Below are positions 1 through 9,680 of a DNA stretch of 64,000 bases, piece by piece. The notes below the pieces were generated by a model that was not told where the DNA came from, did no database searches, and saw only the letters and a program-made list of their open reading frames with translations. The stretch is from Candidatus Eisenbergiella merdavium (GTDB lineage Bacteria > Bacillota > Clostridia > Lachnospirales > Lachnospiraceae). A program made the position numbers and the translations under genes. The stretch spans positions 1-64,000 of the forward strand of contig DWWS01000044.1 in the NCBI GenBank assembly GCA_019119595.1, read 5' to 3'. Within the stretch, counting starts at the first letter, position 1, and each line of letters starts with the position of its first letter.

Positions 1-10
1 ACCTTCTGAT

Positions 11-63
11 AAATAAGACAGGCAGAAAAAGGATAAACGCGATCTTTCTGTCTGTCTTATTTT
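11..63. terminator. Bidirectional stem-loop terminator
   Basis: An 18-base arm at 11-28 pairs with 45-62 with a single G-T wobble, around a 16-base loop. Both flanks are A/T-rich, so it could end transcription in both directions. It lies about 90 bases beyond the stop of the four-gene ABC operon, so it is the likely end of that leftward transcript and perhaps of an unseen gene to the left. Confidence 0.7.
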
Positions 64-149
64 ATCCACATATAAAAAATTTAAATTTCGTCACTTTTCA
101 CAACCGTCAAATATAGGGTGTGAACAGTAACTTAAATTCCGCATCGTTA

Positions 150-1955
150 TCAATCAGCATACCATTGTGCCTGAGCGGCATACATTTCCCTGTATTTCCC
201 ATTTTTATTCATCAGTTCTTCATGGGTTCCTTCTTCAATGATCTGTCCCTTATCCATTACAACGATACGGTCTGCGATCTTACAGCTGCCCATCCGGTGT
301 GTCACCAGTATGGCCGTTTTATCCTTTGCCATTGCCTTGAATTTATGATATAAAGCATATTCCTCGATCGGATCGATGGCGGCAGTAGGCTCGTCCAAAA
401 TGATGACCTCATGTTCCTTATACATTCCTCTCGCGATCGCAACCCTCTGCCATTGTCCTCCTGAAATATCTGTACCGCCAAATTCCGTGGATAAAACGGT
501 ATCAAGTCCTTTCGGATAATCCGTCCCGTTCATATCAACATCAACATCTTCCAGTATCCGTTTTACTTTATCCGGTTTCTGTTCGCCGGATGCGCTGATG
601 ATAATATTTTCTTCCAGCGTCATTTTATATTTTTGATAGTTTTGGAAGACTCCCGATATTTTACGCTGATAACACTGCATCTTCGCATTTTCAGTATTTA
701 CCTGCCCGATGCGGACTTCTCCCTGATCAGGTCTGTATGATCCGATCAGAAGCTTTACTAACGTGCTTTTTCCGGCTCCGTTCTCACCGACTATTGCCAG
801 GGTCTCGCCGTTTCTGATCTTCAGGCTGGCATTCTTAACGGCCATTTCTTCACTCCCTTTGTATGAGAACGAAACATTATGTGCCTGAATTCCCTTTGAG
901 TAATCCACCGCCGCTTCTTCTCCCCGCATTTCCTCCATATCAAGGAATCTGACATAATTTGTCACCATTCCCATTTTCTCAAAAGCTCCTCCCAGTTGCT
1001 GCCCGACAGCGCTTTCTATTGTTTCGAACATAACCGCAATGGATGAGAAAACAGCGGCAAATGCTCCAACGCCTATGCTGCCATTTAAAACATAATACAC
1101 CAGCAGCAGGAGTACGCCTGCATACCCAAGCAGTGTGATCGATCGCATCAGGATCTCAAGTCCTGCCATTTTTCCGTAGCATTTCCAGGCCCGGCCATTT
1201 ATTTTTTCAATGGTTTCCCTGATCAGCCCTGAAAAGAAGCGGTATGCGCCAAGCATTCGGGTTTCCTTAAAATATTCCCGTCCGGTAACGCATTCATGAT
1301 AGCAGGCATATTCCCTTCTGCAGGGTACTGTTTCATCTTCAAGCTTTGCAAACACATGAATGCGTAAATACTGAGAAATAACCACAGGTACAAAGACAAG
1401 AAAAATGCATATGGACAGGATCGGTTTTCGTGTGTACAGATAACTGCTCATTAAAATCATATACGGCACCTGGGAAAACATTACGACCATAAATGCTTCT
1501 AAGACAAAAGTACATCCTGAAACTCCGGAGCCCTGAAATGCTTTATTTATGTTATCCAGGAATTCTGTATCCTCAAACAGCGCAGGATCCAGTTTTACTG
1601 CTTTCTTATGCATGCGTTTTTCAAATTTGCCGATGAGAACGACATGCACGGAAGTCCCCAGATAATTGTCACACCCGTTTAATATATGGCTCGCTAAAAT
1701 CGCAGCCATCAGAAATAAAAATGAAATAATGATCGCCGAACTCATTTCTCTTTCACGGGCTCCCAGGCTGACGCAATCAAAAAACAATTCTGTTCCGTAT
1801 GTAATCACGACTTGGATCACGCCATTTGCAAACAGCACAAGACTGTATACCAGCATTCTGACAGGACATTCCGTGAACGCTGCTTTATACAATCTGCACA
1901 TAATAGGAAAGAGACTATATTTTGATCGTTCATGCCGATAATCTTTCTTTTGCAT
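150..1955 (-). CDS. ABC exporter half-transporter (pair A, subunit 1)
   Basis: This 601-residue protein has an N-terminal membrane domain of about six helices (residues 1-330) fused to an ATPase domain. The ATPase shows Walker A GENGAGKS near 390, signature ISGGQ near 498, Walker B VIILDEP near 518 and the switch histidine in VTHR near 552. It therefore looks catalytically intact. Known family role: half-size exporters dimerise and move peptides, lipids or drugs outward. It is the last gene of a leftward operon, 6 bases after its closest partner (1962-3758), which shares the C-terminal Q-x-x-W-Y ending. The substrate cannot be read from sequence, and there is no C39 peptidase domain. Confidence 0.9.
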   Translation of the reverse strand: MQKKDYRHERSKYSLFPIMCRLYKAAFTECPVRMLVYSLVLFANGVIQVVITYGTELFFDCVSLGAREREMSSAIIISFLFLMAAILASHILNGCDNYLGTSVHVVLIGKFEKRMHKKAVKLDPALFEDTEFLDNINKAFQGSGVSGCTFVLEAFMVVMFSQVPYMILMSSYLYTRKPILSICIFLVFVPVVISQYLRIHVFAKLEDETVPCRREYACYHECVTGREYFKETRMLGAYRFFSGLIRETIEKINGRAWKCYGKMAGLEILMRSITLLGYAGVLLLLVYYVLNGSIGVGAFAAVFSSIAVMFETIESAVGQQLGGAFEKMGMVTNYVRFLDMEEMRGEEAAVDYSKGIQAHNVSFSYKGSEEMAVKNASLKIRNGETLAIVGENGAGKSTLVKLLIGSYRPDQGEVRIGQVNTENAKMQCYQRKISGVFQNYQKYKMTLEENIIISASGEQKPDKVKRILEDVDVDMNGTDYPKGLDTVLSTEFGGTDISGGQWQRVAIARGMYKEHEVIILDEPTAAIDPIEEYALYHKFKAMAKDKTAILVTHRMGSCKIADRIVVMDKGQIIEEGTHEELMNKNGKYREMYAAQAQWYAD

Positions 1956-1961
1956 TGCTAT

Positions 1962-3758
1962 TTATCCTTCCTGCATATACCACTTTTTCTGCGCCTGCAG
2001 CATCTCCCGGAACATTCCTTCTTCCTTTTCCAGCTCCTCATAGGTCCCTGTCTGTACCAGATGTCCCCGGTCCATAACCATGATCCGGTCTGCGATCTTC
2101 GTCAGGCCGATTCTGTGTGTGACGATAAACGCGGTTCTGCCCTTGGCCATTTCTGCAAATTTCTGGTACAGCCTGGTCTCCTCCAACGGATCGATCGCAG
2201 AAGTCGGCTCATCCAATACCATCACTTTCCTGTCACGGTACATGCCGCGCATTATGGCTATTTTCTGCCATTGTCCGCCGGATAATTCCGTCCCGCCAAA
2301 TTCCCTTGACAGGATCGTATCTCGGCCATCAGCAAACTGCTCCGTCTCAAAATCCATATCAAACTGTGCCGCACAGCTTTCCAGCGCGGTCTGATCCTGT
2401 CTGCCGGGATCGCTGATTTTAACGTTGTCCTCCACCGACATTTTATATTTCTGAAAATTCTGAAACACTGCCGACATTCCCGCGCCCACAGACTTTGCGG
2501 AAATTTCTCCGATATCCGCATCCCCGATCTTCACGCTTCCGCTCTTCGGCGTATAAATACCCAGCAGGATCTTTGACAACGTCGTTTTTCCGGAACCGTT
2601 ATTTCCCACGATCGCTATCGTTTCACCCGCTCTGACCCGGAAAGAGACATGATCGAGCGCTGGCTTATCCGCCCCCGGATACGAAAAAGAGAGCTCCTCG
2701 GCCACGATCGGCTTATTGAAATCAACAGGTCTGTCCTTCCGCTCCGGTATTTTGCCTTTTACCAGGGCTACAAAGCTGTTTACGATCGCAACTCCGTCAA
2801 AGGGTGACAGAAAATGATACGCCGCATCGTCACACATGGCATACATGAGCGTGATGGATGAAAACACCGAGGCATAAAGGGCCGTCGTTATCCGTCCCTG
2901 CAATAAGGAAACGACCAGCAGCACCATCACTCCCCCATATCCGAACACGGAAAACAGGGTCGTCATCAATTCTACAAATTTAACTTTTTTCTGTGCCTTC
3001 CAGATATATCCGTTCAACAGCTTCACATTTTCCAGAAATCTCTTTTTAAAATAGCCGCTGATCCCCAGTGTTCTCGTTTCCTTGAAATATTCCTGACCTC
3101 CCACACATTTTTTCAGGTAAGCATCCATCCTCCGCGCCGGAGCGGCATGATCCTCCAGTTCAAAAATGATATCCGGCCTGATCACCATAGACGCAAAAGT
3201 AGGGATAAAGATCAGCACGACACACAACGCGAGCACCGGATCATAACGCTTCAGATAAAGCCCAATCAAAACGCAGTACGGCCCATAATGAAACAGAAAA
3301 CGGAGCATCGGAACCAGCAGGGCAAAACAGTACCCGGTTCCCTTATATGCCTTCTCCAAAAAGTCCAGAAACTCCCTGTGCTCAAACCACTCTGCAGGGA
3401 CATCCCTGCTTTTCCGTTCCAGCTTCACCAACGCCTCCCTGTCCAGCTTTAATTTCAGCGCAGGGATCACCGTGTGGCCGATCCCGTTTGTCGCATGCTG
3501 CAGAATGATGACCGCACACAGCACGACCAGGGCAAGCACCACCTGACCGGAATAGGAATCGTTTTCCTCCACCACACGAAAAAATTCCGTCGTAAAGTAA
3601 GTCATGGAGAATGCCAGAAGGCAATTTGTCATGTCAAGCAGGAGAAAGACCAGAAAATGAAACGGGCACCTGCCAAAACCCTCCCGCAGCGTCCACAGGA
3701 AGAGCCGTAAGAAGCCATATTTTTTTTGCAGAATATCCCGCATATCATTGTTTCTCAT
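1962..3758 (-). CDS. ABC exporter half-transporter (pair A, subunit 2)
   Basis: This 598-residue protein has a membrane domain followed by an ATPase with Walker A GNNGSGKT, signature LSGGQWQK, Walker B VMVLDEP and VTHR switch. The membrane part carries the segment GQEYFKETRTLG, closely matched by GREYFKETRMLG in the neighbour at 150-1955, so the two look like a duplicated pair that probably forms a heterodimer. Its start overlaps the stop of the upstream exporter gene by 4 bases (ATGA), which suggests translational coupling. The substrate is unknown. Confidence 0.9.
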   Translation of the reverse strand: MRNNDMRDILQKKYGFLRLFLWTLREGFGRCPFHFLVFLLLDMTNCLLAFSMTYFTTEFFRVVEENDSYSGQVVLALVVLCAVIILQHATNGIGHTVIPALKLKLDREALVKLERKSRDVPAEWFEHREFLDFLEKAYKGTGYCFALLVPMLRFLFHYGPYCVLIGLYLKRYDPVLALCVVLIFIPTFASMVIRPDIIFELEDHAAPARRMDAYLKKCVGGQEYFKETRTLGISGYFKKRFLENVKLLNGYIWKAQKKVKFVELMTTLFSVFGYGGVMVLLVVSLLQGRITTALYASVFSSITLMYAMCDDAAYHFLSPFDGVAIVNSFVALVKGKIPERKDRPVDFNKPIVAEELSFSYPGADKPALDHVSFRVRAGETIAIVGNNGSGKTTLSKILLGIYTPKSGSVKIGDADIGEISAKSVGAGMSAVFQNFQKYKMSVEDNVKISDPGRQDQTALESCAAQFDMDFETEQFADGRDTILSREFGGTELSGGQWQKIAIMRGMYRDRKVMVLDEPTSAIDPLEETRLYQKFAEMAKGRTAFIVTHRIGLTKIADRIMVMDRGHLVQTGTYEELEKEEGMFREMLQAQKKWYMQEG

Positions 3759-5518
3759 TCATACCACCTCCTTTGGCTGTTGTACATGGCCGCGTAAAAA
3801 TCATTCCTTTGCATCAGCTCCGCATGAGAACCGGCCTCCCTGATCTTTCCCTCATCCATAACAAAAATAATATCAGCAAGTTTCGTGGAACCCAGACGAT
3901 GGCTGATAAATATACTCGTCCTGTTCCGGCAGATTCTTCCGAATTCCTCATACAGCTTATTCTCCATCAACGGATCCAGCGCCGAAGTTGGCTCATCCAG
4001 GATCAGTAACGCATTCTCTTTTATCAGCGCCCTGGCAAGCGCGATCCGCTGCCATTCGCCGCCAGACAATTCTACCCCGCCTTCCGCAATCCTTCCCAGC
4101 GGCCTCCTTATGCCGCCGATTTTTTTCACCAGCTCTTCCAGCCCGCAGCGCTTTATCACCTCTTCCATTTGTCTCTGTGTACATCCCGGATCACCAAACG
4201 AAATATTATCATACAAGGATACCTGATATCTGGCGAAATCCTGATAGATGACCGCATACAGCTTTCGCAGCTCCTCCACCGGATATTCCCGGAGCTCTTT
4301 TCCGTCAACTAAAATTTCACCCTCATAGTCCCGGTACAGCCCCACGAGGAGCTTTATCACCGTGGACTTCCCGGCCCCATTCTTACCGACAAACGCATAG
4401 TGTGCTCCGGGCTCGACGGAAAAAGACAGCCCCTGCAAAATGTACCGGTCCGTATTGGGATATTTAAACCAGACATCCCGGAATGTGATAGAAGGGATTC
4501 CTGATGTCCGGTTCACCTGCGAACCCTCCGTCTCCTCATCCGGCAGCCTGAAAAACGCGTCGATATCCTTTAATTTCTGATGATTGTTGGTAAGCTCTGA
4601 TATTGCGCCCGCAAATCCCCAGGACATCGTTTCTGTCAGGGACATCACCTCCGCAAACAGGGAAAGGAAAAAACCGATCGTCATACTGCCCCTGTAATAG
4701 GAAAACAGAAGCATTGACGCGATCAATACCGTAAACAAAGATGTGGCAATACTCCCTCCCTCTACGTTTATATTATTTCTGATGATCACAACGATGCTCT
4801 TTTTGCGGAACATCTCATAAAATTTCAGCAAATGCTTTTCTACAAAGGAGCCATACTGAAACAATGTCCGTTCCTCTACGCTGTCTCTTCCGGAGAGCAG
4901 ATCGTAAAAATATTCATAATGCCTCTTACAGGCAGCCTCCTCCCTCTCCAGATTGTACTTCCGTTTCCCTGATTTTGCGGCGATCTTCATCAATGGCAGA
5001 GACACGATCAGAATGATCAGTCCTGTGAGCAGGGAAGCGGTCATGATAGCAGCGAATACGGACAGGATCTGAGCCAGCAGCACAACGGCATTCAGCATGG
5101 ACTGATATATTTTGCAGATGATCTCCCCATCGTCCTCCGTCCGTTTCAACAGCTCCAGCACCTCCGGATCTTCTGCATTGCGGTATGCAGCCACCGCCAT
5201 TTTATCCATCCGCATGGATCCGTAAATCACTCTCAGCTTCGCGGTCAGCCGGATCGCGACGATACTGCTGATGCTCTTTTCCAGATAGGAATAGCCTGAT
5301 ACCAGGACTACGACCGTGATCGGGAAGATCGCATCGGTCAGGGATGCCTCCTCAGACAGCATCCTGATGGAAGCATCGATAAATTCTGCCGTCGCATAGA
5401 TTTTTAATAGCGGGCTCATGACCAGAATGGCCGTATCAAGCAGCATCAAAACGGTCAGAAAAGGCGCCGCTGCAAAACACAGTCTTATACAGGAAAGCTC
5501 ATTGAATCTCTTTTTCAT
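3755..5518 (-). CDS. ABC exporter half-transporter (pair B, subunit 1)
   Basis: This 587-residue protein has about six N-terminal membrane helices and a C-terminal ATPase with Walker A GKNGAGKS, signature LSGGEWQR, Walker B LLILDEP and ISHR switch. The LSGGE form and the C-terminal QRRWYE tie it to the upstream gene at 5515-7293 (LSGGEWQR, QRSWYQ) and separate it from pair A. Start and stop overlap both neighbours by 4 bases. The inferred role is a heterodimeric exporter with the next gene; nothing nearby identifies the cargo. Confidence 0.9.
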   Translation of the reverse strand: MKKRFNELSCIRLCFAAAPFLTVLMLLDTAILVMSPLLKIYATAEFIDASIRMLSEEASLTDAIFPITVVVLVSGYSYLEKSISSIVAIRLTAKLRVIYGSMRMDKMAVAAYRNAEDPEVLELLKRTEDDGEIICKIYQSMLNAVVLLAQILSVFAAIMTASLLTGLIILIVSLPLMKIAAKSGKRKYNLEREEAACKRHYEYFYDLLSGRDSVEERTLFQYGSFVEKHLLKFYEMFRKKSIVVIIRNNINVEGGSIATSLFTVLIASMLLFSYYRGSMTIGFFLSLFAEVMSLTETMSWGFAGAISELTNNHQKLKDIDAFFRLPDEETEGSQVNRTSGIPSITFRDVWFKYPNTDRYILQGLSFSVEPGAHYAFVGKNGAGKSTVIKLLVGLYRDYEGEILVDGKELREYPVEELRKLYAVIYQDFARYQVSLYDNISFGDPGCTQRQMEEVIKRCGLEELVKKIGGIRRPLGRIAEGGVELSGGEWQRIALARALIKENALLILDEPTSALDPLMENKLYEEFGRICRNRTSIFISHRLGSTKLADIIFVMDEGKIREAGSHAELMQRNDFYAAMYNSQRRWYE

Positions 5519-7293
5519 TGATACCAGCTCCTCTGGCTTTCATACATTTCATAGTATAGTTGCTTGTTTTCCATCAGTTTCTCATGGCTTCCCGATTCAA
5601 CGATTCGCCCATGATCCAGTACCAATATCTGATCCGCCAGTTTTACCGACCCCAGCCGATGGCTGATCAGAATAGTCGTCTTATCCTGACTCGCTTTTTG
5701 AAAATCCTGATAAACCTGAGATTCAGATATGGGATCCAAAGCAGCGGTAGGCTCGTCCAACAGATATACGGGAGCATTGTTCGCGTATGCTCTCGCCAGT
5801 GCCAGCCTCTGCCATTCGCCGCCGGACAGATCCATGCCTGAGGACTGCACCCTTCCAAGGGGAGTATCAATCCCGTCCGGAAGCTTATCTGCCGCGCCTT
5901 CCAGATCAAATCTCCGCAGTATCTTCCTGATATTTTCTTCTGATATGTCCGCATCAGCCAGCTTCAGATGATCTCTCATCGAAACAGCATACCTTCCGAA
6001 ATCCTGATATACAATGGAGAACATTCCCTTCAAATCGGCAAAGTTATACTCCTTAAGCTCCTTGCCATTTATCAGGATTTTCCCGGAATAGTCGGAGTAT
6101 AAACCCGACAGCAGCTTTATAATGGTGCTTTTCCCTTCCCCGTTTTTTCCTATGATAGCATAATGAGTACCGGATTCTATTTTAAAGGATATGTGATCCA
6201 GGACCTTTTTTTCGCTGTTCGGATAGGAAAAGGAAACGTCCGCGAATTCAATGCTGTCAAAAAACATCTGTGTATTTTTTTCGTTTATGGCATCGGCGCG
6301 CTCCCGAAGCAGCGCTGCCTGTTTTACCTCTTTTATGTAATTGACCAGTTCCGTCAGTTTATCGATATATTCTCTGAATTCCCATGACATACTTTCGATT
6401 AAGGAGATACAGGAAGTGGTTAACGACATGAACATACCAACGCTGATGATGCCCTTCACTGTCGGCAATAGCAAAGCGACGATCGCTATTGTCAGAGTTA
6501 TTGCGGTAAAAATGCTTCCCATCTCCAGTCTGGCATACCATGTACGGTATGCCTTTAGTGTCAAAACCGCACTCTCATCATATTGTTCCTGCCACTTTCG
6601 ATCAATAAACTCACCAAATCCAAATAAAGCCCTTTCCTGCGCCGCATCACGCCCCAAAACCACATCTGTCAGGTATTCACACCTGCGGTCACATTCCGTA
6701 ACCTCCTGTTTCGCTTCATAGGTCGCCTTTCCGCTTTTCAGGGACAGCCAGATCAGGGGAACCGATACGATCACCAGCAGTATACCTTCCCACCATATGT
6801 AAGCCGTGAGGACTGAAACAATACCTGCGATCCGGAAAAGCAGGCCCGAAAACTGAATCATCGTTTCAAAAAATTCCCTGACCTTTACCTCCGGCTGATC
6901 GGATACGCGCTTTAACAGATCCCATGTCTCCTTATTTTCGATATACTCATATTCCAGCTTTGCTCTTTTTTCGATGATATCTGCCGCGAACGTTATTCTC
7001 AGCCTGTTTTCAAAACGAATCCACACCAATCTCAACAGCGTTCCGCCGATCCACTGGAATGAGATCAATAAAACAACCATAGCCGCGGAAAAGAATACAT
7101 CAGCAAAGCTCCGGCTTCCGCCGGTAAGGCTGATCACATGATCGATAAATTCTGCGACATACAATATCTGTAAAGCAGGGACAAACGCTGATATTATCGT
7201 ATACAGGCAGATGATCAGCAGAAGTCCCGGAGCCGCTGATAACCCGATCCTGAACACATCAATGACCGGATATTTCCATTTATATTTTTTCAT
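5515..7293 (-). CDS. ABC exporter half-transporter (pair B, subunit 2)
   Basis: This is the first gene of the leftward operon, 592 residues. The membrane domain is followed by an ATPase with Walker A GKNGEGKS, signature LSGGEWQR, Walker B VYLLDEP and ISHR switch. All four proteins of the operon keep the catalytic Glu after Walker B, so both ATP sites of each predicted dimer should be active, unlike the asymmetric pair at 40870-44855. The ribosome site GGAGG lies just upstream of the ATG at 7291-7293. All four share a C-terminal Q-x-x-W-Y motif. Confidence 0.9.
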   Translation of the reverse strand: MKKYKWKYPVIDVFRIGLSAAPGLLLIICLYTIISAFVPALQILYVAEFIDHVISLTGGSRSFADVFFSAAMVVLLISFQWIGGTLLRLVWIRFENRLRITFAADIIEKRAKLEYEYIENKETWDLLKRVSDQPEVKVREFFETMIQFSGLLFRIAGIVSVLTAYIWWEGILLVIVSVPLIWLSLKSGKATYEAKQEVTECDRRCEYLTDVVLGRDAAQERALFGFGEFIDRKWQEQYDESAVLTLKAYRTWYARLEMGSIFTAITLTIAIVALLLPTVKGIISVGMFMSLTTSCISLIESMSWEFREYIDKLTELVNYIKEVKQAALLRERADAINEKNTQMFFDSIEFADVSFSYPNSEKKVLDHISFKIESGTHYAIIGKNGEGKSTIIKLLSGLYSDYSGKILINGKELKEYNFADLKGMFSIVYQDFGRYAVSMRDHLKLADADISEENIRKILRRFDLEGAADKLPDGIDTPLGRVQSSGMDLSGGEWQRLALARAYANNAPVYLLDEPTAALDPISESQVYQDFQKASQDKTTILISHRLGSVKLADQILVLDHGRIVESGSHEKLMENKQLYYEMYESQRSWYQ

Positions 7294-7377
7294 TCTTACC
7301 TCCGCTATGAAGCGCTTTCATGCTGAGGAACGCAGGAACGCGCGTTATATTTCAAACAACTTCGAAAGTCCGATTTT

Positions 7378-7406
7378 ATTTTAACAATGGCAGAATACAG
7401 GGACAA
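7378..7406 (-). promoter_or_regulatory. Candidate promoter of the four-ABC operon
   Basis: Reading leftward, TTGTCC (7401-7406) and TAAAAT (7378-7383) are separated by 17 bases, about 85 bases before the first exporter gene. The -10 is 5/6 and the -35 is 4/6 to consensus. It lies downstream of the terminator at 7436-7480, as expected for an independent promoter. Confidence 0.35.
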
Positions 7407-7435
7407 GGAGCGAGTATCGCTATAGGCAAAATCAC

Positions 7436-7480
7436 CACAAAAAAGACGCCTGCTCAAACCGGAGGCAGACGTCCTTTTTC
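7436..7480 (-). terminator. Intrinsic terminator after the CD3324-family gene
   Basis: Read on the minus strand, GGACGTCTGC pairs with GCAGGCGTCT with one or two wobbles and is followed by a run of six or more T. It starts 2 bases after the stop codon at 7482, so it ends that small gene and separates it from the exporter operon. Confidence 0.75.
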
Positions 7481-7481
7481 A

Positions 7482-7739
7482 TTATCCATATATGATTTTT
7501 TTAATGGTGCTGTACGCCAGGCCGTACTGCTTCATCAGCGTATTGATGGAGGAGCCCTCTTTGTAAAGCCGTTTGATCTCCCGATTCCGTTCCTGGTAGA
7601 ATATACGGGAGCCGTTGGCACATCCCCATTCCCTTTTTATTGAGGATTTCGGAATGTAGAGCAATTCTCCGTCAATGTAGGTCTGAAGCTCTTTTAATAA
7701 TTGCTCCGGCAATATTTCTGCTGCGTTTCTATATTTCAT
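7482..7739 (-). CDS. CD3324-family (Mor-like) small helix-turn-helix protein
   Basis: This 85-residue protein begins MKYRNAAEILPEQLL and contains the typical segment YIDGELLYIPK followed by a helical C-terminus (EIKRLYKEGSSINTLMK, then YSTIKKII). This matches the small CD3324 family of clostridia, related to the Mor transcription activator fold. The C-terminal half reads as a DNA-binding helix-turn-helix. Its target is unknown; the four-ABC operon directly downstream is an obvious candidate, but an intrinsic terminator separates them. Confidence 0.8.
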   Translation of the reverse strand: MKYRNAAEILPEQLLKELQTYIDGELLYIPKSSIKREWGCANGSRIFYQERNREIKRLYKEGSSINTLMKQYGLAYSTIKKIIYG

Positions 7740-7831
7740 CTCTTCCGCTCCTTATTTATCTGATCATAAATAAAGTGCAGAAACAGCAGAGCATATCGTG
7801 TTATCCGCCCATACAGAATTTCATATGCCCG

Positions 7832-7897
7832 CTATTCTGCATGGGCTGAGATGTTCTGGACTCCGTTTTGATACATGGCCTGTAATTTTCTTCTCAT
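7832..7897 (-). CDS. Possible 21-codon small ORF
   Basis: On the minus strand an ATG (7895-7897) lies 8 bases after GGAGGG and opens a 21-residue ORF beginning MRRKLQAMYQNG and ending ISAHAE. An alternative ATG lies 6 bases upstream, too close to the ribosome site. It precedes the CD3324-family gene in the same direction. There is no recognised family, and it could be chance. Confidence 0.25.
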   Translation of the reverse strand: MRRKLQAMYQNGVQNISAHAE

Positions 7898-8114
7898 ATC
7901 CATTTCCCTCCGTTTCTCCCTTATTCCTTCAGTTTCCGGATTCTAAACAAAGCCTGTTCCCTTTGCAGGAACCGGATTGATAAGAGGATTATATCATGTC
8001 TTTCATGAACCCGCATCCGTATTTTCAATACAAAAATGGTAAAAAAAGCATATCAGATCAAGAAAACGCTGTGGTGCCGCAGTAAAGTAATAAAGTTTTT
8101 TGGCCGGAAAAGCT

Positions 8115-8143
8115 ATACAAAGGAGAATAAAATGTGTTATGAT
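8115..8143 (+). promoter_or_regulatory. Candidate promoter of the alanine/glycine symporter
   Basis: TATACA (8115-8120) and TATGAT (8138-8143) have a 17-base spacer, and a TGT before the -10 gives an extended -10 element. It lies about 46 bases before the chosen start at 8190. Confidence 0.45.
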
Positions 8144-8189
8144 TCTATGGAAATGTGTTAAAATCTGTCGAAAAAAGGAGAAAAAAGCG

Positions 8190-9599
8190 ATGCAGCAGGT
8201 GGGAGAAGCAATCGTAAATGCAATCAATGTGATCGACGAAGCGGTATGGGGCTGGCCCATGATCATTCTGCTTCTTGGAACGCATCTGATCATGACCGTA
8301 TCTACGGGAGGGATTCAGAGAAAGATCGGAAAGGCGATCCGGCTTTCTTTTACGCCTGATCCGGACGCGGAGGGAGAGGTGAGCCAGTTCGGAGCGCTTG
8401 TGACGGCGCTGGCTTCCACCATCGGAACGGGCAACATCATCGGCGTGGGGACGGCCATCGTGCTCGGCGGCCCGGGAGCGGTGCTCTGGTGCTGGCTGAC
8501 CGGCGTATTCGGGATCGCGACCAAATATGCGGAATCTCTGATCGCGGTGAAATACCGGGTCAAAACAAAGGACGGCAGAATGCAGGGAGGAGCCATGTAC
8601 GCTCTGGAAAGAGGGCTGAACATGAAATGGCTGGGGCTGGTGTTCGCCTTTCTGGCAGCGTTCGCTTCCTTCGGGATCGGCTGCGCTACTCAGGTGAACG
8701 CCATCGCGACGGTCTGCGAGGCGAATCTTGGGATACCGGTCTGGCCGGTGGGGCTCGCTGTGGCGGCGTTCACCGCGGCGATCATTTTCGGCGGGATCAA
8801 ATCCATCGCCCGGGTCTGTGAAAAGCTGGTTCCCTTCATGGCGCTTTTTTACTGCATCGGCTGTGTGATCATCCTTGGCATCAATTATGATTTTCTCATT
8901 CCCGCTCTTCAGACGATCGTTACCATGGCCTTCCGTCCCGGCGCGGCTGCCGGAGGGCTGGTAGGCGGAGGCCTGATGCTGGCTCTGCACTACGGCGTGG
9001 CCCGCGGCCTGTTTTCCAATGAATCCGGTATGGGAAGCGCGCCCATTGCGGCGGCCGCAGCTCAGACCAGAAATCCGGTCCGTCAGGCTCTGGTCTCATC
9101 CACGGGAACCTTCTGGGATACGGTTGTTGTGTGCGCCATGACGGGGCTGGTGCTGGTTACCAGCATCCTGAAAAATCCGGAGATCGACGTTGCGGCGGCC
9201 GGAAACGGCGGCACGCTGACCACCCTTGCCTTTAACCAGATTCCTTATCTCGGCCCCGTGATCCTGGTGCTTGGCATCATCCTTTTCGCCTTTTCCACGG
9301 TGCTTGGCTGGGCTTATTACGGAGAGCGCTGTGTGGAATACTGCTTCGGGCATAAAGCGCTGATCCCCTACCGCCTTCTGTACATTGCGGTGGCGGCCAT
9401 CGCGCCTGTTGTAGCGCTCGATCTGGTATGGACCATCGCCGATATCCTGAACGCATTCATGGCGATCCCCAATCTGATCGCCGTGCTGCTCCTGATTCCG
9501 GTCATCCGCGCGGAGACGAAAAAATATCTGAACGATCTGGACGCAAGATCGGAGGACGAAATTCCCGTGGTGGAAACAGCATCCGGACGCAGGGGATAG
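8190..9599 (+). CDS. Sodium:alanine/glycine symporter (AGCS family)
   Basis: This 469-residue polytopic membrane protein imports alanine or glycine with sodium. The family-typical segment GTGNIIGVGTAIVLGGPGAVLWCW is present in the first quarter, followed by the conserved WLTGVFGIATKYAE, the helix with GGIKSIARV and the segment GLFSNESGMGSAP that carries conserved substrate and ion-site residues. About ten hydrophobic helices are visible. The start was placed at 8190 because AAAGGAG lies 9 bases upstream; an in-frame upstream ATG at 8100 lacks a ribosome site and would sit upstream of the likely promoter. Substrate specificity between Ala and Gly cannot be told. Confidence 0.95.
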   Translation: MQQVGEAIVNAINVIDEAVWGWPMIILLLGTHLIMTVSTGGIQRKIGKAIRLSFTPDPDAEGEVSQFGALVTALASTIGTGNIIGVGTAIVLGGPGAVLWCWLTGVFGIATKYAESLIAVKYRVKTKDGRMQGGAMYALERGLNMKWLGLVFAFLAAFASFGIGCATQVNAIATVCEANLGIPVWPVGLAVAAFTAAIIFGGIKSIARVCEKLVPFMALFYCIGCVIILGINYDFLIPALQTIVTMAFRPGAAAGGLVGGGLMLALHYGVARGLFSNESGMGSAPIAAAAAQTRNPVRQALVSSTGTFWDTVVVCAMTGLVLVTSILKNPEIDVAAAGNGGTLTTLAFNQIPYLGPVILVLGIILFAFSTVLGWAYYGERCVEYCFGHKALIPYRLLYIAVAAIAPVVALDLVWTIADILNAFMAIPNLIAVLLLIPVIRAETKKYLNDLDARSEDEIPVVETASGRRG

Positions 9600-9680
9600 A
9601 GTTCTGCATCAGAATGATTTTGATGCGGGCAGAGATTCATGCAGGGCGTGTATGGCCTGCATTATGGGAGAAAACGGCGA

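Larger units (their letters stand above)
7740..8189. other. Gap between the CD3324-family gene and the symporter
   Basis: These 450 bases hold one possible very short ORF on the minus strand (7832-7897), a short inverted repeat GTTCC/GGAAC (about 7950-7966) and the likely symporter promoter (8115-8143). No larger gene with coding character is seen. Confidence 0.5.
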
